Part shown: positions 45,046-54,820 of the stretch, one piece after another
Numbering within the stretch: position 1 is the first letter of the stretch
Layout: each line of letters starts with the position of its first letter
The notes under the pieces: generated by a model
Databases searched by the model: none
What the model was told of the DNA's origin: nothing
Seen by the model: the letters and a program-made list of their open reading frames with translations, nothing else
NCBI RefSeq assembly: GCF_000013665.1
Contig: NC_007912.1
Location: 3,899,501 to 3,963,500 of the forward strand
Origin: Saccharophagus degradans 2-40
GTDB lineage: Bacteria; Pseudomonadota; Gammaproteobacteria; Pseudomonadales; Cellvibrionaceae
Length of the DNA: 64,000 bases
Direction of reading: 5' to 3'
Program-made: the position numbers and the translations under genes

Positions 45046-46092
45046 CTATTCTATGACACCTACAGAACCACTGCCCAATTCACCATCATCCTCCATCAAA
45101 TTCTCTTTCTTAGCACCACTCATTTTCTTCTCAATTGGCGCAGCCTCTTTATAAGCCTTCTTGGTTGCCGCCAAAAATTTATCTTCCGTTACGCTGCCGC
45201 GCAGTTGCCAGCTGGGGGCTACTACTATCATTTTGTAATCGGGCCTAGATTTAAAGTCGTCTTTATCTAGTAGCTTCATTGTTGTGGTAAGCACAATTAA
45301 TGCGGGCGCGATGGATGCGAATATTATTCTGCCGCGCAGCCTTAAACGTGTGGCTTGGTAGGCGCATATATATAGGCCTACAAACAATACAGCCATCGCT
45401 ACTAGTTCTGGGGTATAGCCGTTTAACCATAGCCATGCCATGTTGAATTTTATTACCCATTCGGAAAGGTCTAGCAGCATAAATATACTTTCGGCCAGTA
45501 GCGCGAGGTTGGCATAGAGTAAAAACTTTACTTCTAAATGCTGTAGTTTGGCGGCAATAGACCATACCCCCGCAAAGCCAAGCGCAACTAGCACTACATA
45601 TATACCCTCGGCATATTGTTTGGTAAGTGTTTCGCTAAAGGGGGCTTCTATGTATATGCTCCATGCATTTAAGCTAAGCACTGCAATACTGGCAATTATA
45701 AATACCCACCACTGGCCAAGTAGCCTGTAGGTTTCTTCAAATTTAGAAAAGCGCAAAGGCGGTGGCACGGGGGTGTGCTCGGTTACTATGCGCATGTGGG
45801 TTTTGCCCACTACCAATGTGTCGCCCGCTTGCAAAGGTGTGGGGTGGGCATTCACGTTTATTATTTGTTTGCCGCGCAATATTGTTGTGCCGTTTGCCGA
45901 TTCTAAATCGGATACAAAAAATACTTCGTGTTGATGGTCGTACTCTACGCGTACATGTTTACCATCGGCGTAGGGGTCGTTAATAATGTGCTGGTTGCTA
46001 AACCCGCGCCCTATATCTACACGGGTACCTACGTATTTTTGTATTGCTATTACATGGCCGCTTCTGTCTATACTTTGAATTATCATTGCCAT
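45046..46092 (-). CDS. FHA-domain membrane protein
   Basis: 348 residues. An N-terminal forkhead-associated domain (about 20-105) shows VDIGRGFSNQHIIND, FVSDLESANGTTI and LQAGDTLVVGKTHMRIV, a phosphothreonine-binding fold. About six transmembrane helices follow (for example WWVFIIASIAVLSLNAWSIY), with a cytoplasmic tail rich in Lys and Glu. Start overlaps the stop of the protease gene by 10 nt; they form an operon. It may sense phosphorylated partners at the membrane. Confidence 0.85.
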   Translation of the reverse strand: MAMIIQSIDRSGHVIAIQKYVGTRVDIGRGFSNQHIINDPYADGKHVRVEYDHQHEVFFVSDLESANGTTILRGKQIINVNAHPTPLQAGDTLVVGKTHMRIVTEHTPVPPPLRFSKFEETYRLLGQWWVFIIASIAVLSLNAWSIYIEAPFSETLTKQYAEGIYVVLVALGFAGVWSIAAKLQHLEVKFLLYANLALLAESIFMLLDLSEWVIKFNMAWLWLNGYTPELVAMAVLFVGLYICAYQATRLRLRGRIIFASIAPALIVLTTTMKLLDKDDFKSRPDYKMIVVAPSWQLRGSVTEDKFLAATKKAYKEAAPIEKKMSGAKKENLMEDDGELGSGSVGVIE

Positions 46093-47489
46093 GCCACCTG
46101 TTTAATAAATTTTTCTAAAAACTGGGCCGAATCCTCTTGGGTTACGCCAGATAAGGTGAAGTGCTCCATAACCGCTACGTGTGATTTATCGAGCGTAACG
46201 CCCATATAAAATACATCGTACAGGCCTTTAAATTTTTTGTAAGGGCGAGTGCAGTAAGAAATTTTGCGTTTTAGGCCATCTTGCTCGCGAGTTACTATAT
46301 CTATTTCGCATGTGTAGTTTTCTACGTCGTCTTCACCGGCTTGGTTGCCTGGGCGCGCGTGGGATACTTGTTTTTGTAGCATGCGGTAATAGGAATACTC
46401 TGGCCAATCTTTACCTTGTATATGCCAAAATTCGTATTCTACAAAACCCGATGTAAGGGTTTTATAAATAGGGAACGACGACGCGCTGTGGCAGCCACGC
46501 TTTATAACTATTAGGTGGTTATCTTCATCTTCGTCGCTATCGCCCCAGCAATGTAAGTTGGGGTGCACTTTGCCAACTACTAGGGCCTCGCCCATATCTT
46601 CTATTGGCCAATCGGGTGAGAGCAGTTCGGTTACTACGTAGTGGCTTGCCTTTTGAATTTGCTTGCCTACTTTTTGTTGTAGCTCTTCTTCGCTGTATTT
46701 GCCTACTTCTAAATCTACCAGTAGCGCTTTAAGTTTATCTACGGGTACTAAAAAACCCACTTGGTTGCCTTTGGTAGCCACGTTTAGGCCTACCACTTCG
46801 CCATTGGCATTTAGGTTTGGGCCACCGCTCATGCCGGGGTTAAGCGCACCAGAGAAGTGTATTTGATCGAAAAAGCGGTTATCGATAAGGCCGTTGTAGT
46901 TGCCTTCTACTATTGTCATGCCTAGGTCGTGCGGGTTGCCCACAGAATATAAGCGCTCGCCGCGCGCGGGGGGTACGGCGCTTAGCGCTAGCGCTGGGCG
47001 TTTAACCGGTACCGATAAAATAGCCACATCGCTAATGGCATCTACCGCTTCTATGTTTAGGGGTATTTCTTCGTCGCCTATTTCTATTATTGCGCGGTAG
47101 TTTTCTGGCTCGAACAATACAGAGTTAATAACATGGTAATTGGTTGCTATTAGGCCGCCATCGCCAATATAAAAGCCAGAGCCAAACGAGCGCGCGTTTT
47201 TGGAATCTACATTTATTATGCGCACCTGAAAAATAGAATCTTTAAAGGTGGAAATGGTGTGCTTGGCTTGCTGGCCGCTATCCACTGCCGGCTTATTATT
47301 GGGGGCAAGCTCTTGTGTGTAGGCTGGCCCGCTAATAAGCGCACACACACTTAGCGATACCGCTGCTAGCCAATGTGCGCATTGGCCTATGGCCGAATAT
47401 TTTGTTGTTTTCAAAACGCGTACTACTCCTTTTAGGGGTAAAGCGTTACACCTTATTACTACAGCGCTAAGGCCTTTGTAACACCCCAT
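46083..47489 (-). CDS. Exported trypsin-like (S1C/DegP-type) serine protease
   Basis: Up to 468 residues. The catalytic triad is clear: H119 in IATNYHVI, D154 in ISDVAILSV and S221 in NPGMSGGPNLN. A hydrophobic export segment is at about 38-58. No PDZ domain follows; the C-terminal 200 residues are unrecognised and contain Cys (HCWGDSDEDED, RGCHSAS). The N-terminus is uncertain: TTG at 47414 with AAGGAG upstream would remove 25 residues and leave a normal signal peptide. Coupled to the FHA gene. Confidence 0.85.
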   Translation of the reverse strand: MGCYKGLSAVVIRCNALPLKGVVRVLKTTKYSAIGQCAHWLAAVSLSVCALISGPAYTQELAPNNKPAVDSGQQAKHTISTFKDSIFQVRIINVDSKNARSFGSGFYIGDGGLIATNYHVINSVLFEPENYRAIIEIGDEEIPLNIEAVDAISDVAILSVPVKRPALALSAVPPARGERLYSVGNPHDLGMTIVEGNYNGLIDNRFFDQIHFSGALNPGMSGGPNLNANGEVVGLNVATKGNQVGFLVPVDKLKALLVDLEVGKYSEEELQQKVGKQIQKASHYVVTELLSPDWPIEDMGEALVVGKVHPNLHCWGDSDEDEDNHLIVIKRGCHSASSFPIYKTLTSGFVEYEFWHIQGKDWPEYSYYRMLQKQVSHARPGNQAGEDDVENYTCEIDIVTREQDGLKRKISYCTRPYKKFKGLYDVFYMGVTLDKSHVAVMEHFTLSGVTQEDSAQFLEKFIKQVAWQ

Positions 47490-48244
47490 TTAAGCCGGAA
47501 GGACAGAAATTAGTTATTGCTATAAAGCTAGTTTGACTCATATACCCTGCGTATGTTCAAACCGCTATTTATTTGGCTTTGCATTAAGCAAATATTAACA
47601 AGTAAAAAAACCGAATAAAGAAGGAGTATAACGCACGGTGCTGAAAAAGAAATGGCTCGCAAATAGACGTACAGGCACCAATTAAGCGCAATATATGTGC
47701 AATATAAGCGCTAAGTTATTGGCAGCAACATGCTAAGGGCGGCGCCAATTAGTTAGCCTGTAAGTAACTGTAGTACCTGTTGGGGGCGCTGGTTGGCTTG
47801 CGCGAACGCGATGCTGATATATTTTCTACTATTACTTGCATATTGTTTAACTTTAACCCTAAGTGGCAGTTCACGGCCAGCTACTGCTGGGTATTAGGCG
47901 ACAGGATATTAAGGGGCTGTATATAAATGACTGTGTTTTAGAGATTTTAAAATTATTACTGATATTTGCGTTATTAGTTAAGGCTATCTCTTGCTTCTGC
48001 TATTAGCCATTAATGACCACACCTAAACACCCTACCGCTCTAGTTTAGCTGCTAGAGGCCTGACAGCGATAAACGAACTAAAAGCACTTTCAATAACCAA
48101 CTGTTAACGCCGGCCATGCACCCTAAGCACGGGTTAATAACCTCCAGAAGGTATACCAAACCAACGTTTTGGCTTGACCAATTATGGTTTTTTAAGCACA
48201 CTTTGGCTAAATTTGCTTAACCAAATCGTAAAAGAGAGCCCACT
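47490..48244. other. 755-bp gap between protease and esterase genes
   Basis: Apart from the short flagellin-like remnant at 47753-47815, no gene is apparent. The stretch near 48120-48240 probably contains the esterase promoter. Confidence 0.4.
47753..47815 (-). pseudogene. Possible remnant of a flagellin C-terminus
   Basis: The minus-strand frame ending at TAA 47753 reads ISIAFAQANQRPQQVLQLLTG. This resembles the AQANQRPQ..L.LL ending of flagellins. The open frame continues upstream only to a stop near 47898 and has no start codon. The preceding residues do not look like flagellin, so this may be a decayed fragment or chance. Confidence 0.35.
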
Positions 48245-49045
48245 ATGCCCGTTTTTCGCCCATATTTACGCTTAATTGCGCTTGTTACTGCCCTGCTGGG
48301 GCTTACCGCTTGTACAACACCGGCAAATGTTAGCGCGCCGGCTGTTACCACTGTGCATATGGCTGGGGATTCAACTATGTCTATTAAGGATGTAAAAGAT
48401 TACCCTGAAACGGGTTGGGGCGTGCCTTTTGCCACCTTTTTTGACGAGTCTATACAGGTGGTGAACCACGCTAAAAATGGCCGCAGCACACGCACTTTTA
48501 TAGAAGAGGGCCGCTGGCAAGTCATTATGGATGCGCTTAAGCCTGGCGATGTGGTGTTTATACAGTTTGGCCACAACGATGAGTCGGTATCTAAAAAAGA
48601 CCGCTACACCACCCCAGAGCAATACAGCAATAACCTAAAACGTTTTATTAACGATGTGCGCGCTAAGCAAGCTAACCCAATTTTACTAAGCCCTATTACA
48701 CGCCGTTATTTTAATGAAGACGGAACCATTAAACATACCCACCCCTATGCCGATTTAAGCCGCAAGGTTGCCGCTAGCGAAGAGGTTGTATTTTTGGATA
48801 TGGAATTAATTACGCGAGAGTATTTTCAGAAGCTTGGCGATAAAGACTCGGCCTTACGCTTTATGCATATACCGGCAGACACGCACCCCAACTACCCCAA
48901 CGGCGTACGCGACGACACACACCTAAACAATATGGGCGCACGCGAAGTAGCGCAATTGGTATTGGCCGAGCTTAAAAAACAGCAACACCCACTTGTTAAG
49001 CGCGTGCGTACCGCAGACCCAAAACATTTAAAATTAAGTTACTAG
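48245..49045 (+). CDS. SGNH-hydrolase lipoprotein, rhamnogalacturonan-acetylesterase-like (CE12)
   Basis: 266 residues. Lipobox GLTAC places the lipid-bearing Cys at about residue 23. SGNH blocks are complete: HMAGDST (nucleophile S43), GWGVPF, KNGRSTRTF, IQFGHNDES and RDDTHLNNMG with the Asp/His pair. The pattern fits CE12 esterases that remove acetyl groups from pectic rhamnogalacturonan or xylan. It acts at the cell surface or in the periplasm and fits the polysaccharide-degrading lifestyle. Confidence 0.87.
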   Translation: MPVFRPYLRLIALVTALLGLTACTTPANVSAPAVTTVHMAGDSTMSIKDVKDYPETGWGVPFATFFDESIQVVNHAKNGRSTRTFIEEGRWQVIMDALKPGDVVFIQFGHNDESVSKKDRYTTPEQYSNNLKRFINDVRAKQANPILLSPITRRYFNEDGTIKHTHPYADLSRKVAASEEVVFLDMELITREYFQKLGDKDSALRFMHIPADTHPNYPNGVRDDTHLNNMGAREVAQLVLAELKKQQHPLVKRVRTADPKHLKLSY

Positions 49046-49075
49046 GAAACCTATGTAATAAATCCTGCACATAAA

Positions 49076-49099
49076 AAAGCCCCAATGTTTGGGGCTTTT
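49076..49099. terminator. Bidirectional terminator
   Basis: AAAAAGCCCCA/TGGGGCTTTT with loop ATGTT lies between the convergent esterase and RND genes and has A and T tracts on both sides. Confidence 0.8.
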
Positions 49100-49135
49100 A
49101 ATTACAATCACTATCACATAACGCTTTACAACAAA

Positions 49136-52100
49136 TTACGGCTTATTTTTAGGTGGTGTTTGTACTGCAAATATAAAATTGTGCAGTATCCAAAACACCT
49201 CTGCGAAAGCGTTAAACACAACAACAATAACCTGCTTTACATCGCGCGCCATTACATATAAGCACGGTATAAGTATTAGCGTTACCACGGTGGCAAACAG
49301 CACCCCAAAGGCTAGCGATACCGCCATAGGAATCACAATTTGTGCCTGCAGGCTGGGTTCAAAAATAATAGGTATTAACCCAAAAAACGTAGTAAGCGAT
49401 GTGAGTATTATGGCCCTAAAGCGTTTAACACCTGCCATGCATACCGAGGTGACTAAATCGTAACCGGCCTTTTTGGCGGAGTTGACGTAATCCACCATGA
49501 CTAGCGAATCATTTACCACTACCCCCACTACGGCGAAAATACCAAACAAACTCATTGCACTTAGATCTAACCCCAACAATAAATGCCCGTATATTGCACC
49601 TACTACACCAAAAGGTATTACCGACATAATCATTAGTGGCTGCAAGTAGGAACGCAATGGCAGCGCCAGCAGGATATAAATAGGAATTAATATTTTAAAT
49701 ATATTAATTATATTGTTCTGCATGGTTTCGCGGTTATCTTTTAAATCGCCTGCCTCTTCAATTTCTACGCGACTGTACTGGCCTTTTAATTTTTCGAACA
49801 AATCGGCTTTTAGCGCATCGGCTACTTTAAACGTTGAAGTTTTTTCTGCATCGACCGAGGCGTACACAGTAATCGCCCTGTTACCATCTTCGCGGTAAAT
49901 TTGGTTTACGCTATCTACAAAATCGATATTGGCAATTTCGTTTAGTGGCACACGCGTACCCGCCGGTGTTTGAATTAACACATTGCCCACATGACTAATG
50001 GCATCGCGGTAGTGCTCTGGGTAGCGCACCATGACTCTTATTTCATCTCTGTCGCGCACTATGCGCTGCGCCTCTAAGCCGTAAAGTGCTGCACTGGCTT
50101 GGCCGGCAACATCGGCAATGGTTAAACCTAAGCTAGTGGCATGGGGTTTTAAACTAAAGCGCGCTTCGGTAACTGGGTCTTGCTCGCTATCGTTAATTTC
50201 AAATACGCCTTCGTAGGTTGCAAGCTCGTCTTTTATGGCTGCAGCAACGGCTTTTAGTTGGGCTTCATCTTTACTTTTAATTCTAAAGCTAATATCGCCG
50301 TTATTGGCGCCACCGCCACCACCACCCCCAATGGTATCGCGAATAGTTATGCGTTTTAGGCCTGGGAACTTAGGCATAATTTCGCGCACCTTGGCAGAAA
50401 GCACCAAGGGTGAAGCGGGCCGTATTTCTGGGTCTACAAGTTTGGCTGTAATTTTTGCAGACGTGCGGCTGTGAATTTCGAGCATAATTCTATCAACCAT
50501 GGTTGCGCCGTATTCTTCCTCTACCATGGCATTCGCTTTTTCTACAATGTCGTTTAGCGACTCTATTGTATTTAGGGTAACTTGCTCTGGCGTGTTTTCT
50601 GCCATTTCTATATTTATATCTAAAAAGTCGTGCGGTACTTTTGGAAAGCCCACAAAACCAATTTTACCGGCAATAAAAAACGACGCGGTAATAAAAATAA
50701 GCGCAGTAAACGCCGCCCACACTACGTAGCGATAGTGAATTGCTTTGTAAATAAACGGCTGATAAATATTTTGAATAAAGTTATTTAGCTTGCGATCTAC
50801 CGCTTGCCTAAAACGCATGTGCGCATTGCGCGGCCCTTTTAAAAAGCCGCGTGTTTCGGGGTTTTCTGGTTTCATATGCGCCAAATGCGACGGCAGAATT
50901 AATTTAGATTCCACCAGCGAAAACAACAAGCACAGTACAACCACAGTTCCAATAGCATTAGAAAATTCCGATTGCGGGCCGCTTTCCATTACCATAGGCC
51001 AAAACGCGGCTATGGTTGTAAGCACGCCAAAGGTGGCCGGCACTGCAACCCGCTGCGCACCGCGTATTACGTTATCTAGGGTTTGGCCTTTTTCTTCTAC
51101 CTCCGAGGCCACGCTTTCGCCAATAACTATGGCATCGTCTACCACCACCCCCAGCACCATAATAAAGGCGAATAAACTTACAACGTTAATGGTTACATCT
51201 ATGTAGCTTATGGGCAGCAGCGCCAAGGCGCCTAAAAAGCTAACCGGCAGCCCCATCATTACCCAAAACGCTAGGCGCAAGCGTAAAAATGTTGCGAGAA
51301 TGAGCAACACTAAAATGCCGCCAAACCACATATTACTTAGCATCATATTTAGGCGGCCATTTAGGTAGTAGGTTAAATCTACCCACGGCTCTAGCCTTAC
51401 ACCTTCTGGCAGGGTGGCTTGGCGTTTTTGTAAATAGTCGTTAACGGTTTCCGAAATAACCGTAATACTTTGGTCGGCCGATGCACCCACAAAAAAGATT
51501 ACCGCGTTTTGGCCATCTAATTTATTAAAGCTAATGCCCTCTTCAAAACCATCGCGTACAGTGGCTATATCGCCCACCAAAAGCTGGGTGCCGTTGGGTA
51601 AAGTTTTAATGGGTATATTTTCGTATTCGTAGCCCACATAGGCTTGGTTTTCTACGCGAACAGAAATAGTGCCTTCGTCTGCGCGTATTTGACCGGCAGA
51701 GCTATTGGTAGAGAACTTACTAATGGCTTGCGAAATATCGTTAAAAGTTAAATCGTATTCGCGCAAACGAATGGGGTCGACTTCTATGGCAATTTCGTAC
51801 CCTGCACCGCTGTAGTAATCGGTAATGTTTACGCCGGGTAAATTTTGCAGTTCGTCTTGTATAGATTGGCCCAGCTGTTTTAAATATTTTCTATCTAAAT
51901 CACCAGAAAGACTTATGTACATAACTTCTTGGCGGTATTTGGCCTGATTAACAATTGGCCGCTCCATACCCGCCGGAAAACTCGAAATAGAATCGATGCT
52001 TGATTTCACATCATCGAGTACTTCGCGAATATCGTAGCTTTCTAATACTTGAATATTGGCGCTAGCATTCCCTCTATTGGAATAGGTTATTACCCGCTCT

Positions 52101-52417
52101 AGGCCTTGCACTTGCGCTAGGGCTTCTTCTAATTTTACGGTTATGGCTTCTTCTACTTCTTGCGGGGCGGCACCGCGATAGGGAATATTGACGTTTATCC
52201 AGTTTATTTCCATTGCTGGAAACATCTGCTTACGAATTTGTAGCGCGGCCATTACGCCAGCAATAATAATACACGCCATTAATAGGTTGGCGGCCACGCT
52301 GTTGCGGGCAAACCAAGCAATTATGCCTGTGCTGGTATCGTAAGATGAATGCAAGGCGCTGCCGTCTGGTTCTTGTTGCGGTTCATTTGGTGGTTGGGTA
52401 TTGGTTGGCGAAGACAT
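49136..52417 (-). CDS. RND-family efflux transporter, inner-membrane permease
   Basis: 1093 residues, the usual RND length, with 12 predicted spans and two large periplasmic loops. NSVAANLLMACIIIAGVMAALQIR is the first helix; GVVVDDAIVIGE in helix 4 has the proton-relay Asp pair. The two halves are homologous (FGIFAVVGVVVNDSLVMVDY is the second-half counterpart). The adjacent adaptor gene shares one base with it. Substrates may be drugs, lipids or metabolites. An outer-membrane partner is not encoded nearby. Confidence 0.92.
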   Translation of the reverse strand: MSSPTNTQPPNEPQQEPDGSALHSSYDTSTGIIAWFARNSVAANLLMACIIIAGVMAALQIRKQMFPAMEINWINVNIPYRGAAPQEVEEAITVKLEEALAQVQGLERVITYSNRGNASANIQVLESYDIREVLDDVKSSIDSISSFPAGMERPIVNQAKYRQEVMYISLSGDLDRKYLKQLGQSIQDELQNLPGVNITDYYSGAGYEIAIEVDPIRLREYDLTFNDISQAISKFSTNSSAGQIRADEGTISVRVENQAYVGYEYENIPIKTLPNGTQLLVGDIATVRDGFEEGISFNKLDGQNAVIFFVGASADQSITVISETVNDYLQKRQATLPEGVRLEPWVDLTYYLNGRLNMMLSNMWFGGILVLLILATFLRLRLAFWVMMGLPVSFLGALALLPISYIDVTINVVSLFAFIMVLGVVVDDAIVIGESVASEVEEKGQTLDNVIRGAQRVAVPATFGVLTTIAAFWPMVMESGPQSEFSNAIGTVVVLCLLFSLVESKLILPSHLAHMKPENPETRGFLKGPRNAHMRFRQAVDRKLNNFIQNIYQPFIYKAIHYRYVVWAAFTALIFITASFFIAGKIGFVGFPKVPHDFLDINIEMAENTPEQVTLNTIESLNDIVEKANAMVEEEYGATMVDRIMLEIHSRTSAKITAKLVDPEIRPASPLVLSAKVREIMPKFPGLKRITIRDTIGGGGGGGANNGDISFRIKSKDEAQLKAVAAAIKDELATYEGVFEINDSEQDPVTEARFSLKPHATSLGLTIADVAGQASAALYGLEAQRIVRDRDEIRVMVRYPEHYRDAISHVGNVLIQTPAGTRVPLNEIANIDFVDSVNQIYREDGNRAITVYASVDAEKTSTFKVADALKADLFEKLKGQYSRVEIEEAGDLKDNRETMQNNIINIFKILIPIYILLALPLRSYLQPLMIMSVIPFGVVGAIYGHLLLGLDLSAMSLFGIFAVVGVVVNDSLVMVDYVNSAKKAGYDLVTSVCMAGVKRFRAIILTSLTTFFGLIPIIFEPSLQAQIVIPMAVSLAFGVLFATVVTLILIPCLYVMARDVKQVIVVVFNAFAEVFWILHNFIFAVQTPPKNKP

Positions 52418-53613
52418 TATTTAACCTCCTTTACATCGGCGGCGCTCGCAATTGCCTTTTCTGTAGCCTCTTCGCTTTTGGGGGTAGGTGCGCCTTCCCA
52501 GGTTAGCTCCATACCGGCAATGGGCGCGGCCAAAGTAGATACCACCATTAAATCACCGTCGGCCAACCCGGCAGATACTATGCTGTGCTTGCCTTCTTCT
52601 TTTAGTACCGTTACCTCGCGCAATTCTAATTTGTGATCTGCTACAACGGGGATTGCGCCGTTAATAAATATACGGCGAGGAATTTTTAATGCCTGCGGTA
52701 ATAGCTCGCCGTGAATTTCTGCCGACACATAGGTGCCAAAGGGTAAACGGGGTGTAGCGTTATTAAGCGCGTAGGGATCGATAATGTGTGCCACGAGGTA
52801 AATCATACGGCTTGCGGCATCTACCATGCCTTCGTCGCGCACAATGCGTGCCTGCCACGTTTGCGTTTGACCATACACATGGCCGCGTAACACTACTTGT
52901 GCATTGCGACCTGCATTTTGCAAAATAGAGAAATCGGATTGATTAACAGGTAAACGTACTTCTGCAAGGGAAACATCTAACAACTCGCCCAGCGTGCCGC
53001 CTATGTTTAAAAACGTACCGGGGCTAACATCGCGGCTTTTAACTAGGGCATCGAAAGGGGCGAGTATTTGGGTGCGCTCTAAATCTTTTTGCGCTTGGGT
53101 GTAGGCCGCCTCTGCTGCTTTAACAGAAGCCAATGCTTGCTCTTGCTGTGGTTTGCGCAAACCCAACTCAGATGGCTCGGCGTTGGTAATAGACGCCCAC
53201 TCGGCCTCGGCTACCCGGCCCTGTGCGCGCTCTTGGATAAACGCAGCGCGCGCACTGGCAAGGTTAGCTTTGGCTTGCTGCACTTTTACTTCGTAATCGA
53301 ACGGGTCTATTTGCGCAAGCAGCTCGCCTTTCTTAACCAAACCGCCATTTTCAAACGCGGGAGACACAGCCTGCACCTTACCACTAACCTCGCTAACTAT
53401 GCGGGTTTGATAGCGTGAACGCACCTCGCCCTGCGAGTGAGCGACTAACTGAATGGGGGCTAGCTCTACCTTTTCTACTGAAACATAAGGTACAAGTTTT
53501 TCTTCTTCGCGTTTATCGTCTGACGATTTGGTAAACATAATCAGAGTGAATACAGCAGCTCCACCAAGTAGAACCGCTATAGGCCGAAAAATTTGTTGTT
53601 TGGTTACGCTCAT
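52417..53613 (-). CDS. RND efflux periplasmic adaptor (membrane-fusion protein)
   Basis: 398 residues. N-terminal membrane anchor (IAVLLGGAAVFTLIMF), then a split barrel-sandwich hybrid domain (VRSRYQTRIVSEVSGKVQAV; ILAPFDALVKSRDVSPG) around an alpha-hairpin rich in Ala/Gln (AKANLASARAAFIQERAQGR). It links the permease to an outer-membrane channel. The stop of this gene and the permease start overlap (TAATG), so the pair is translationally coupled. Confidence 0.92.
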   Translation of the reverse strand: MSVTKQQIFRPIAVLLGGAAVFTLIMFTKSSDDKREEEKLVPYVSVEKVELAPIQLVAHSQGEVRSRYQTRIVSEVSGKVQAVSPAFENGGLVKKGELLAQIDPFDYEVKVQQAKANLASARAAFIQERAQGRVAEAEWASITNAEPSELGLRKPQQEQALASVKAAEAAYTQAQKDLERTQILAPFDALVKSRDVSPGTFLNIGGTLGELLDVSLAEVRLPVNQSDFSILQNAGRNAQVVLRGHVYGQTQTWQARIVRDEGMVDAASRMIYLVAHIIDPYALNNATPRLPFGTYVSAEIHGELLPQALKIPRRIFINGAIPVVADHKLELREVTVLKEEGKHSIVSAGLADGDLMVVSTLAAPIAGMELTWEGAPTPKSEEATEKAIASAADVKEVK

Positions 53614-53941
53614 TAGAAAAGTCCCAAGTAATATAAAACAGCCGCCATTCTAGACGGCAAAACCATGTATTGCGTTCGAATAACCCCAATAGGACACCCA
53701 AAAACCCAATTTAGATTCAAAATATTTAAACACTAATTGTTAATCGCTAAATGCTAGGTGTTAAGTGCTAGGTATTAGTAACTAGCGATTAGCGATTAGA
53801 AACTAACGATTGCCCACCAATTGTAATGGTAATGGGTAAAGGCATGGGTATTAGTGTGCCTAGTGGCAGCTGGGCGGGGGTGAACGGGGAATAGGGTCGG
53901 TAAAGCGCAGTGGAATGGTTAGCCTAGATGCTAGCGCGCAG
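53614..53941. other. Intergenic region with degenerate repeat
   Basis: The core (53731-53811) consists of imperfect GCTAGGTGTTAA/TAACTAGCGATTAGCGATT units. The rest shows no gene. It separates the efflux operon from the transglutaminase/ATP-grasp cluster. Confidence 0.55.
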
Positions 53942-54820
53942 TTAGATACGCGCAACATCTACAGATACTTGCAATATTGGCGATTCACCACCGCCAAATA
54001 TTACACCGCGCAGGGGCGTTACATCGAAGTAGTCGCGGCCCCATGCGGTAATAATATGCTGGTCGCCAGCTATTTGATTGTTGGTGGGGTCAAATTCAAA
54101 CCAACCTTCGCGGGGCGAGTAAACGCTTATCCACGCGTGAGTGGCATCGGCCCCTACCAGGCGCTCTTGGCCAGGTGCAGGCAAGGTTTCTATATAGCCA
54201 GATACGTATTTAGCTGGGTAGCCCAACGCGCGCAAACAGCCTACCTGCAGGTGGGCGAAGTCTTGGCATACGCCTTTTTTATTGGCGAGCACTTCGTTAA
54301 GCGGCGTGGCTACGGTGGTAGATTCTGGGCAGTATTTAAAATCTTCGAATATGCGGCGAGTTAAATCTGCCACGCACGATAACAGTGGTTTATCGGGTGC
54401 GAATGAAGGTGCCGCGTATTCGCGTAGCTCATCAGTTGCGCGCACCATGGGCGAATCTAAGCAAAACTCACGCGCGAGCAATAGCTCTGGGTCTTTCGAG
54501 GTGGCTAGCAGTGAAAGCGCATCGGCGCAGGTTACGCCAAAATCCAAATTTAACGCACTGTGTTGTGCCGATACCTCTACTTCGCTTTCGGAAGTAATTA
54601 TTAAGGTTTTGTGGGCGCGCTGTAATTCAAAGTGGTAAGAGGTGTTACCAAAGTAATCGGTGCGCTTACCGGTAAATGCAGGGTGCGGCGATACGCTTAT
54701 AAAGTTGCGTTCGCAGGTTTGCCGCAATGTGCTGCGCGGCACCATTTGCGCCAAGTTATAGCAGCTAGAAACGCGCGCGGCATATTTGTATTCGGTTATG
54801 TGGCGAATGCGGTATTTCAC
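53942..54820 (-). CDS. Transglutaminase-like cysteine protease-fold protein
   Basis: 292 residues. An N-terminal bacterial transglutaminase-like beta domain (MKYRIRHITEYKYAARV) is followed by a transglutaminase core with C185 (KKGVCQDFAHLQ), H228 (ATHAWISVY) and D244 (WFEFDPTNNQ). No signal peptide is present, so it is likely cytoplasmic. The start overlaps the stop of the ATP-grasp/alpha-E fusion by 4 nt. In such loci these proteins are thought to cleave or form amide bonds in peptides made by the ATP-grasp enzymes. Confidence 0.87.
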   Translation of the reverse strand: MKYRIRHITEYKYAARVSSCYNLAQMVPRSTLRQTCERNFISVSPHPAFTGKRTDYFGNTSYHFELQRAHKTLIITSESEVEVSAQHSALNLDFGVTCADALSLLATSKDPELLLAREFCLDSPMVRATDELREYAAPSFAPDKPLLSCVADLTRRIFEDFKYCPESTTVATPLNEVLANKKGVCQDFAHLQVGCLRALGYPAKYVSGYIETLPAPGQERLVGADATHAWISVYSPREGWFEFDPTNNQIAGDQHIITAWGRDYFDVTPLRGVIFGGGESPILQVSVDVARI

